Shown here in pieces: positions 35,901 through 47,900 of a stretch of 64,000 bases of DNA. Under the pieces are notes generated by a model. That model saw only the letters and a program-made list of their open reading frames with translations. It had not been told where the DNA came from and ran no database searches. The position numbers and the translations under genes were made by a program. Each line of letters opens with the position of its first letter. Positions within the stretch are counted from its first letter, which is position 1. Source of the stretch: Paragonimus skrjabini miyazakii (lineage: Eukaryota > Platyhelminthes > Trematoda > Plagiorchiida > Troglotrematidae); the NCBI GenBank assembly GCA_014338405.1, contig JTDE01000986.1, forward strand, positions 27,660-91,659, in the 5' to 3' direction.

Positions 35901-38900
35901 TTGGACTGGTAGGATGCTTCAGATTGAGCATTGTCTGTAGGCCAAGGGTCTCATTCGACGTCGTAACCTCTGTGAGTTATCCTTCAGGTGTTGATTTTGG
36001 CTAGACAGGGGTTGTTTTTATATTGGTTGTCCTTATTGGATGATTCCATGTATTGAGACTAACCTGCTTCTGCCATTCCGTTAGGACCTGGAAAATTGTT
36101 TCATTTCAAGCAGTCTTTCTGGATACACTAGTGGTAAGAGCGTCGTTATTCACCTTGTCGCTATTTTTCGTACTGGCTTAATAAAGGCACCGTTCTTCTG
36201 AAATAAGTGGCGAGCTGGGACATCCAGCTGATGGTAAGGGCACGATATCTGGTTAGACATTATCCAAAATCCTTCCCAGCGAAGCGTTCTAATCGGTTTG
36301 GTAAGTCATTCTAGTTTCGACTTTCTTCACAGTTGAATATTGTTTGAAGGCTGGATAGGATGATGGGAACCGAACCCTCACGGTTAGTGGTACTTAGCAT
36401 TTTGCTGCCAAGAAAACACCCAGTGCGACACACAAATAAACCTAGGTTCATTACCTTACACTAGGTTGTATTAAACGGCAGCTGGTTGTCTGTATATCAC
36501 CGATGTGGAAATATTTTTCAGTTGTTTGGGATACACGACGCAAACAAAAATGCTCCAAATACGTGCCGACGAAACGTGCTTCATAGTGGCTAAATCGGCG
36601 TTGTGTTGGCAACACACTTTTCTTTGTCTATTTACAGGTCCAGACGATTCTCTCCGGTCACCTGAACAAACGAACATCCGCAGACGGATCGATATATTCG
36701 TCGAACGCCTTGGGCAGCGGGTCAGATACGTCATCTGCGCTTGATGCTAATCGACTAGACTTAAACAGTCTTCTTGGACGCAAACGCACTGGTCCGTTCA
36801 GTTTGGCTGCAGCCGCTGCAGCCGCCTCGAGCACGTTTGGGCCGGTCACCACCGGACAGTCCGGGAAAGCTGATGGAGGCACATGGTGGAGTGCATCTGG
36901 TAATGTGGGCGATACAAAGTTAACTGGTAGCGGCAATCTGGAACTGTTCTCTTTCTCCAATACATCGCATTTTCTCAGTGTATCATCCTACATGCGTGAG
37001 CACAAAGTGTTTGTAAGTTCTCGTACTTATGGCTCACTTCTAACTAATCATGCATATGTGAGTTGTTCACTAGCATTTCATGCCGTGTTGCTTTGCCATG
37101 TAGGGCCATGCTGAACTGTTTGATGAAACCACGAGATGGCTGCGTAACTACGTGATTACAGCGTATGAAAACCCTGACCGCTGTATTGAATAATAGGCTA
37201 CTCCATTCAGATCAAAGATCTTGTGATCAGTCAATTCACTTATTGGAAAGGCTGTCTAACATGTGAGGCTGCCTACATCCACAATTTCGTTATTTCCTCC
37301 ATTTAGTGTAAATTGATTTAATTCATTTTTCGTTTTTCTTTTAGTGGATTTTTTCCTCTAAGGTATCTCGCTTCGCCGTTATGGTGAACAGCGACTCGAA
37401 TCACAGTGCCACCTGATGGTGCTTGTAATCACTTGTAAATGCATGATGCGTCTACATGTACTAAACTTAATCGTTATGAATCTTAAACCACTTCAACTTC
37501 GTAGTCTTGTTGTTCTAACTGAGAGAAATCTGTACATATGCTTCTGTACATTGTTCATGAGTGGTCGATGTATAAAAAAGAGGCGTCCAGTAAAGCACAA
37601 TCTTTATTGCCCAACTCGTTAGTTAGCATGCTACACGCGCGCTCGCTTTTATGACTCAGAATTCGGGCCCACAACACCCCTGGTTTCAACTCACATGTCG
37701 TGTGCACTTCTGCCCGGTGTGTATGTGTGATGAACGCCTTCTGTCGGGGAGTTTTCCGCCTGCTATTCCTCGTCCGTTGACCCAATCTCGTTGGGTGATG
37801 GCTCGTCCGGTTGCTCGTGTTGTCCGCCGTCTATCCACTGTGGGCTTTGACCGTATTCTACGATCGCATCGAGATATTCCTCTGAGTGTTGGGATAACCG
37901 CGCCTCCGATCTGGTCGTCCATCCTATTTTGCTTGGCATTTCTCGTCTGTTGGTCCGATCCAGTTGAGCTGTAGCTCATGCGATCACCCGTGTTGTCCGC
38001 CGTCTGCTTGCCTTAGGCTTTTGAACATACCGTCTCGCCGGGTTGAGGTATTCCACCGAGTGTTGGATTATTCGCCCCTCCGGTTTGGTTATCCACCACA
38101 GATAGTTCATTCGGATGAGAGCATAGCCACTAGTACCCAGCCGCTTCGCGAAGCTTTTCATCAATATTTGTGAACTGTCAGTAACTAAGCTCACACCAGT
38201 TAACTCATTTTTGGTGAATGCCTTCTGCTTTTTTCCATCGCTTCTATTTTGATAGTCAAAAAACAGTTCTTGATTTCTCACTCGTTTGTTTTTCATGATC
38301 TGTATTTGCTTAACATAAGAAAGTTGAGGGTTTTTCTGCTAGTGTAATGGTGGTTCACACTGGAAGCATTACGTCGGGTTAAATTCTGTTCGTTTGCCAG
38401 TATGAAATCGGTACATGCGTCGACCTCTACGGAAGTACATGACTATGAGAGCCTTGACACTGTGATTGGTTATCAACTTGCAACGTCTATTCTTAATACT
38501 CGCACACTTAATAGGATTAGCCCGATCTGCACAAGTTTATTTATCCCGCCTTTCGATGCTATACGGTTATTGTGACTGTTTACTTCTGTCGTCTCGGTTT
38601 GTTGCGAGTTGCCAGCCGTTTTTCTTTGTTATTACAAACCTTTCTCTTCTGCTATCCCCTTCCACACACAAACACACCAGACTGATGCTGATACGCAGAA
38701 TTGGCGCAACGACGATTTGGTTCCGGGGACCGACTATCCACTTGTATGCCAACCCAGTGTGAATAACATAGTTCATATTTACAAACAAGTGATGGAGTTT
38801 ATCGAGGCTATGGAAAACGAGATGGTCGTTTCGGAATCTACTAGTCCAAGGTTTGTAAAAGGACCTGTTGACTCAATTGTTAGTGTTTCTTTGTAATTGT

Positions 38901-41900
38901 CTTTGTCATGGTCGACGATCACTTGTGCACACTCGCCGTCTTATTTTGTGTTGTAGTATTCTTCCAGTAAAACGTGCTTCGCAACTCCGGATTTATCTGA
39001 AAAATTTCATCGAGAACACCTTTCTTCCAGAAGCATTGTCCTCGTTGCGCCTGCAGCTACAGCGGCGTCTTACAAGTAAGCTGGTCATAATCTTGCTTGT
39101 TTGAGTTACGTTGTATTTTTACGAATCTCAGTAGTTCTTTATCGTCTCATATGTACGGTGATGTGTCCGTTGAATTTGTCGTTGAATTTCGATTATCGAT
39201 TCATTGTACACACTACATTTGATCTTGAGATATTCTGGTGTTAACAACCCCGCATATATTGGAATCAAATTCGTCCTTGACGATGTGTGATTTACAATTT
39301 TGAGTGTTCCTCACTTACTGCAATAAATAGATGGTTGAGATTGACCAGTAATCAACCGTAAGAAAAGCCTTGGGTAGAAGGTTAGCAGGGAAGAACTTGA
39401 GTTCAAAAATATAAGCTCTGTGTCCAAGCTCATGCAATCAACATCAAGTTGCCTACACCTTGCAACTGAACAAGCAAGCTGCATGTGAGAATATGACGAC
39501 GTCTGCGTGATGATTGCTTCTTTGTGGATTTCACTGACCCGCAGCATTACTTGTTACTTCACGGACGGTCCAGTCAAACAACGGCTATATTTAAACGGCG
39601 GCCCAGTGGTAGCAACATTCATCACCATCATCGTAGACAGCAATACATCAGTGGTTCACACCGATGCTTAACTGCCACACAACTACGAAGGAAAAGGGAG
39701 AGAAAAACCTATATAAGAAGAGAGTAAAAAAAGAAGGGGAGGGGAATAGACTTAACCACTGAAAATAGCTACGTCTATATTCAAACATACAACATCAAGG
39801 CGCCTACACCTTGCAAACAAACAACTGAGCTGTAAGTGAAAGTTAGGCGTCATCAGCAAAACAGCTTCCTTACGGCCTTCATTGTCCCGCATCATCAAAT
39901 ACACTCACTTCACAGACAACTCGGCCAAAAAACGACAACATTCACGCCACTGAGCTCAGTTAGCCGCTATCTCATCTAACGTCTCAAGCCACCGACTCTG
40001 TGAGTCGCGAGGGCCCCAGCCCGGGAGACGAACCCGATCTACAGTGTCCAACCCCTTCGTGAATGATTTCATTTGTCTGCGCCATGTCATCATCTATCCA
40101 TCTCGCACCTTACGCCGGTCGGCGGCAGCGTCGGCAAACAGTGCTCGGTGTGGTAGACGACTAGCTGGCATTCTTAGTACATGACCTAACCATCTAAGTC
40201 TGTGCAAATGTAGTGATTGAACGAATGAACTCTTTTGACAACCAATGCCAAACACCCGCTTCCTAACCTCCTCGTTGCTAACTCGCTGGTGCCACCCGAC
40301 ACGATCGACTGAACGCAGACATTGATGGTCGAATACCTGATGACGGTTCACGTCGTCTTCCATGAGCAGCTAGGTTTCGCTGCCATAAAGTAATACAATC
40401 CTCACTGTCGTGTGATATACGCGACCCATAAGCTTCAAAGAGATACCTCTCTGTCGCCATTGATGTCTCAACAACTTCCATGACTTCATTATCTAACCTT
40501 AAGTCTACGTAATTACAACAATCCTGCAGAAGCACTTTGCATTTTGAGGCTGCAAAGCGCATTCCGAAGTACTTAGCAGAACGTGAAATTGCGTTTAGTG
40601 TTGCTCGTGCTGCTTGAAAGTTGTCAAACAGCAACACCTTGTCGTCAGCATAATCAAGATCATTCAGTCTTTCACCAAGTGGGAGGTCCACATCGGCATC
40701 ATTCGAGTGCCGCAGACAATCCTCCATTATTTCATCCATGACGAAATTGAACAAAAATGGTGAAAGGAGTCAACCTTGACGTACACCGCTCATGGTGCCG
40801 AAACCGTCAGACAGTTCACCGTAAACCTAAGCTGAAGTATGGAAATAAAGCGCCGACAGTATGTTCACATACTTGGTCGGTAAATCTCTGCGTTTAAGTG
40901 ACTCTAAAAGTGTAGATCGATCCGCCGAATCAAACGCACCTTTATAGTCGAGGAATACGGGGATTGTTGGCCGACAATACACATGACGCTGCTCCAAAAT
41001 TTGACGAAGGGTAAAAATATGATCTATACATCCCCGGCCAGGGCGAAACCCCGCCTGTTCTTATCTAATATTTACCTCGCGAACTGCAGTAAGTCGATGA
41101 AGTATAATGGATGCCAGAACTCTTGAAATGACTGGGGCTAAGCTAATCCTCCTATGGTTTTTGCAAGAGCCCCGGGCTGCATTTTAAATATGGTAACATC
41201 GTTTGACTCCAGCACGGAGGGATGATCTCCGTCGTACACACAAAATGTAAAAGCTGAGTCTAAGCATCTACTAGCACCTTTCCACCCTCTTTAAAAAGTG
41301 TCGGCATGATATCATCTGGACCAGCAGCCCTATTACGTTTGGGAGCCAAGATGCAGTTGCGAACCTCAATCTCAGTGTGCGGTTCCAAATCTATCGACCA
41401 GGGTACTACGTCACAAGTTTGTGGCGGCAACACAATGGAAGCAGGAGGTCAGCTAAATTGACCCTCGAAGTACTCCGCCCAACGTTCTAACCTTCTGGAC
41501 TTGTTATGAGTTAGTGTGCCATCTGCCTCGCTGATAGCTTCACTGACAGACGATCGCCTGGGACCAGTGGCACGGATCAGATTAAAGAGTTTGTCGGTGT
41601 TCCTTGAAGCAAAAGCGGTTTCCGTTTCCCTAACTTTTTCCAGTAACCAAGCCTCACGATCAGCCTTTAGACTACGTTTCAGTTTCCTACAGATATCTCT
41701 TCTAGACTTATTATATGAACTACCAAGAAGAACCTTCTGTCTGGTTTCTAACAACTGGGATTTCTCCGAGATCCAATGTTTGTTTAGCCCATATATCCCT
41801 GTGCCGCATGCTACAGTACTTGCTTTCTGAATGGCCTGTGAGATTTGAGTCCAGCAGCTATTAGGGTCTTCGGAGTGAGTATCACTCAGACAGCTTTCTA

Positions 41901-44900
41901 AGCTGGTTTGGTACTTACGCTTTACCGGTGGTAAAGCCAGTTTCTCAACAGCCAGTCGTTGATGTCGGTGGAGTCGTTGTTCAGCAAAAGTAAGAACGAA
42001 ACGAAAACATACCAATGCATGATCTGAGTCCGAGTACGTGCTCCAATAAGAACGACAGTCTTGATGGCAACCACGCCACCTGTAACCAACAGCTATGTGG
42101 TCTATCGGAGACCAGGCCTGATTCGGAGAAGGCGGGCGCCAAGTATAGCAATGACGTGCACGACGCCCAAAATTGGTGCTAGTTAATAATAGCTTATACT
42201 CAGCACAAAGCTGCAACAATCTCCCACCATTATCTGATCGATGTGACGCTATCCCAAACCTGCCACCTAAACCAGATTCGGCCTCACCAAGGCGGCCGAC
42301 CTGAGCATTCATATCTCCGGCCAGAAGGACCATATCAAAGCCACGTGTCGACCGAAGGAGATAGGCTATATCCGAATAAAACGCGTCTTTGACGCCGACG
42401 TCACTACTGTCAGTAGGAGCGTAAGCAGACACAATGAATAAATTCCTGAAAGTCTTGCGTCTAGAGCTGGCCTTAACGGAACCTGCCAAGCGGAAGGCAC
42501 AAAATCTACTGTTAACAGGAATCCAATCCATCAATGAGGCTGCGACCGTCGAGTTAAGGACTATACCTACTCCAGCCTGACCTGTAACAGCGGCTGTGGA
42601 GTCACCCGAAGTGTATAACCAGTATCGGGTAGACAACGCGGGTGATGTTAGTTCCATAAGCTGACTAATGTCCTGGATTCTAGTTTCCGAGATACAGCAG
42701 ACATCGATATGCAATGAGTCTAACGTTCGTGCAAGATCGGCCCGTTGACCTATCTGTTTTAGAGTGCGAACGTTGAAGGCAGCTACATTAATTCGCATTC
42801 TAGTTCTAAGCAAAGGGCGAGGGAGGTATGAAGCTGGATGGCAAGAGACGGAACTTACCGGCTCAGTGTCACCACGGTTAGCTACATCTGTTGTGGGACC
42901 TGTGGAGTAACTATCAGAAATAGAGGTTGGGGGGTGGGGGCTGGGAACGAAATTTGATAGGACAGTGGGGGAGGGGTCAGCAGTAGCATGTTTTCGCCTA
43001 CCCACTCTGCTGTATGTAGCAGATAGGGCGACCCGGTTTATACTGCGAGACGGCCGGTGCAGTATGGAATTACTGGTTTTGTGACTATTCATGGTTATGT
43101 GTAGGCTAAGATACTGCTAGGGCGCCCAGACTTAGACAGAAGAACGATCAGGGTTCTCAACCAAAGCGTTTGGCTAAAAAGCCTATACCGCAAGGCAGTG
43201 TACCAGAACTGGTACTTTTTCCGAAAAAAGATGCCAACCTTCTTCCAACCCCCAACCCGGAGGACCAGGAGACTAGTTCGTCAGACTTCTACCTGTTGAC
43301 CTGCCTGGTATGAATGAGTCTGTCGGTGTGTTGGCCACACCGTCCAGTTTAGCCCAATAGGTCATCGAGATGCGCAAGCCGTCACACCATGTCAAGGTCC
43401 AGTCTCGTTGTGACAGGATAGCAACATTCGTCTATCATGAACATGATGATCGATTCGGCTTGGTTACCTTGACTGTTCCTCTTTGGGTTTTCGCAGTCTG
43501 ACGGCATTTAACTTACATGTGATTTTGTATTTCACGTTTTAGCAAACACTTTCGGCGTGACTAACGAAACAACATTTACGTCACAACCTGATTAGTCACA
43601 ATCTCTTCTAACGTCTCTAACCAGAAGCTAGATGGTCATTGAACTTCTGGGAAATGAACACATACAATCTCTATCCAAGCCGAACCATCTTTTACCTTTG
43701 CGTTCTGTTCCAGCTGGCGCGCGGGTTGTTGAATGTTGCCACCACCGACTTCATCTAATCACCCCACTCAGGATTTGCGTGGCTGATTTGCGGCGCGTTC
43801 AGCGTCGTCTACATCCTGCCATTCACTGTCATCCGCATGGTTGCTAGCTTCTCACGATCTGTCATGACTCCAGTCACGTTCCCAGTGTCCTCTAGGAACG
43901 CCCGAACGGCCGTGGACAAGGGGATCTTATCCTTAAGTCCCGGCCACAGCATCAATTGTATATCTAAAAGAACGTTCTACTTCAGAAGTCGTTAGGGCGT
44001 CCATTTTTCTCCGTCCTTGAAGGAAAAAAACGATTGGCTCTGTCCTAATTAGCGGAAAATGTCCCGAAACCACTCTGCGAGGTAGCACTGCCGAATGCCA
44101 GCGCCTGGTGAACCTGAAGCATGACACTGCTATGATCGAACAGACCAGTCACTCGAACGTCCACACGGTGTCCTCAAATGTCCTTGTCAAGGTTGTATCA
44201 ATATCGAAACGAGACAACCGAAGGAAACCTCGCACATCATGTTGGCAATGTGGTGGATAGCATTATGTACGATATTCTCCATTTAAACATCGGTGTACCC
44301 ACTGCTCGTGGTGGTGCCACAAAGAAGACCATTACCGTTTCAAGAAGCGCCAGCACTTGCTCAGTCAAAACTCCCGCAAGCCACACAAGCCCCGCTTCTC
44401 AATAGCACAGTTCGTTCTCGCAGCAAGGAACGACGACCACTGGACGCGCAGAAAGGACGTATCCGTCTCCATCAACGGTAAGTCGGTCAGACTACAGCTC
44501 AATACAGCATCTGACATTAATTTAATCTCTGACCGCACGTGGCACCTGATTGGCAAACCTACAATACGCCCGACAACCCAACTTGCTCGAAACGCTACTG
44601 GTGATTGATTGCCCATCATTGGCGCAGTCCATTGCACTGCAGCTCTTAACGGATCACCAATCAGCGATACCTGCTACGTGACCCGCAACCCTGGCCTGGA
44701 CCTCCTTGGATTGGATTGGGTGGACACTCTGCATCTATTTGACAAACCATTACTCAAAATCTGCAACTGCACTCAAGCGCAGCAGAAGCCAACGATTACT
44801 TCAGAAGCCTACCATCATCTCACAAACGCTCTTCAGCAGGGATACTCGAATATGTTCACAAAAGAACTTGGCTGTTGCACCAAAATAAAGGCCAGCGGAA

Positions 44901-47900
44901 AAGGTCCCCCAATTCATGTTTTACAGACCATCTTGCCTAAGTACCGAACAACCCCAAATCGGAACGTTCCAGATGGCAAGTCGCTCGTGGAATGCATGTT
45001 CAATAGAAAACTCAGAACTGTTTTTGATATCATGATCCCGCATTCTAACAGAAGGAGAGGGCGCAATGCAGAAATGAAAAGACAGTACAATCAAAGACAT
45101 GGAGCTCGTGCACGGTACTTCAAAATCGGCGAGCCGGTCCTTGTACGAATGTTTCATGGACCGCTGAACTGGGAGAGTGGAATAGTCGTCCGATGGCAAG
45201 GACCGGTCCTATATGAAGTGAAAGTGGGCGAAGCCACATGTGTGCGGCGTACAAACCAGATTCGCGGGAACAGTGGAGATGTGCTGTACAACCAGGTAGG
45301 ACCAACTGCGCAACTCGATATACTACTGGACACTTTCGACTTGAAGAAAGAACGACCTACTGAAACCGAACTTTCGACAAAACCGACGTCACAGTTCCAG
45401 GACATTGAGGACACCATGTGGACGTTTGAGTGACTGGTCTGTTCGATCATAGTGTCATGCTTCAGGTTCACCAGGCGCTGGCATTCGGCAGTGATATTTC
45501 GCAGAGTGGTTTCGGGACATTTTCCGCTAATTAGGACAGAGCAATTCGTTTTTTCCTTTCAAGAACGGAAGCGGTTTTTGTACGGAAAAAAGTGGACGCC
45601 CTAACAGAAGTTGTTTGTTGCATACTGAATACTGGTCGTGTGGAGCTACCAAAGTAAACATGTACACTGTTTCGGAAATCTGGTGCACCCGCTGATTAAT
45701 TTTTGGCCGTATGACTGTCTTCCTTGTCGAGATGTCTCACGTAAACCATTCACACGTTCCTGACGACTCTCCCAGTTTTTATTCTCTCGGACACCGAGGA
45801 CGAGCACTGGTTTCAACATGTCGTTTTCCATCCGTACCCTATTACGCCTTGGCGCCACTGAGTAGTACATAACACAGCGAAAGAGTTTGTCCTCGCATTT
45901 TTATCTTCGACACGTTATCATCCGGCCACTAATTGCAAATGTTCGTAGCAAATGATACAACCACTTATTCTGTTCAAGGGAAGGTTATTTTCCAAAGAAT
46001 GTGAATCAGGGCAACAATATGAAGCAGCAAAAATATTAAACCAAATGTCCTAATACCATAAACACAACACTTTCAGCAAATTGCTGTCATTTTGTTCTAT
46101 TACATCCCTTAATGCTGGGCTATTTTATCGCCACTCTACCTGAATCATATGCGGACTGGATATCATTATTTGACTCAGCGGAGACATGTGCGTTTGTAAA
46201 TTCCCGGACTTGAAATCAGGACGCTGGTTGTACTGTTTCGTGGTTAACAGAATTCTGCTGCGCTTTCCGGCACTCCCATGTATGACCTGAAACTGTCATG
46301 TGTTGCGAATCCAATAAATGATTATTCAGTGAACGCTTTTGGCGTTTCTGTTAACAGGACGTATCTGCGGAATTTACGTTGTCACCCCCACTGAAATGGC
46401 TTTTAGAAAGGTGACAGGGTTTCCTTAGTGTTGATATAACGACTACATCGTTCTGCACACAGTGAAATACCGATTTGCACGACCAGTGGGTACAGTGCCA
46501 ATAACAAGCTACCACTGTAATCAATCTTATTGATGCCATGCTATGAACTCCACCACTGCGTCCAACTGAAACCATGTGACAACCAGTCCGCGTCGTATCT
46601 GATATGCCGAGGCGACTGCTCGACAAAAGGTCTCAGCTATTTAAAAATCTCTGTTTATCAACCTTTCACTGTTCTGACAATTAAAATTCCATTTCAATTT
46701 TTCCATGTGATTCAAATTTCATTCTATATTTAATCTTTTGTATGTGCTTTTGTGAATACCCAACAAAAGTTGCCATGGCGTAATTCACGTAGCAATATTT
46801 TTCTATTGACCATGGAAGTGTGCGAAAATCATTTTAGACTCTTTCAGGATCCACCGCTATACGCAGTCTATCGAGGCAGTTGTAAACCTCTTAATTCGGA
46901 ACAGAACAAGGCAGAATGTTGAGGGTTCACTCGAATAAAACTGGTTCCTTAGATAACTAAGTAATGGTTAGCAAATTGTACAACTTACAGTCAAGTGAAC
47001 TCTGAACACAGAATTTAATCATCAGCAATTATCAGTCAATAATGCGGTGGCGTAAACAATTCAATTAGGCGGTAAAAGATTAAAAAAAAGAGTTCAAGTG
47101 AGATTTTGTAATATCAATTCAGAATGTTTCGTGTAACAATATGAGAAATGTTTGGCCAGTCTTTCATGTGATCAACACATGGGGATATATGTAAAGGACC
47201 TAGAGTATGATGATTTGACCAATGGGGTATAGGTATAGAAGCAGTTGAAGTTTACGTTCTGCAGGCCGTCGATCGTGGATTGGTTGCGGGGCGGTGAAGT
47301 CGCCGGGCCAGATGTGGAGGTTCGGTGTTTCGTGCCTCTTGACGGACGTTTTGCCATCACACTCTCATTTTCACTTGTGGTAATCCGAACATAAGTTTAG
47401 TTAATTTTGGCCAGAATCAGCATTCACTGTCGCCATTTTCAAACAGACGAGAACTGTTTTTATCTGCGTAGTGGATAAACGGTGCTCTCAGAAGTCATAG
47501 TCAAACTACTGGAGCCTACGTATTATGACCTTGGACATGCGTTTGTCTGAACCCCCCACAGCCCAGCAGCATGTCCGATATTGTATGGTTGTTGCGCGAG
47601 GCGCTGGTGCGATCATCAGTGATCCAACTGGAGCACTCATGTATAGGTCTGCACAAACTTTCGTGTATAAACTGACATATTGGGTGACGGCTAGTGCCTT
47701 CTCATCTCTCAACATACATGTGTACAGTTATCTGTTAGTGGTCCTCATCAAATTGTTGTTCCATCTTATTGTTGTCGTCATCACTTGCCGGTTCACGTAT
47801 CTCAGGCCTTCCATGGTTTGATTGTCTCAGAACTTCTTCCAAACCTTTCTCTATTTCAGCCGCCGACTCTCTGAACGCAATCATCTCGCAGCAAGTCGAA

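Noticed and set aside
36505..36744. Plus-strand 79-codon frame ending near 36740
   Set aside because: Out of frame with EXOC4 exon 11, and its first part is intron.
36658..36960. 100-codon minus-strand frame
   Set aside because: It is the antisense shadow of EXOC4 exon 11.
41516..41830. 104-codon plus-strand frame
   Set aside because: Antisense shadow of the RTE endonuclease ORF.
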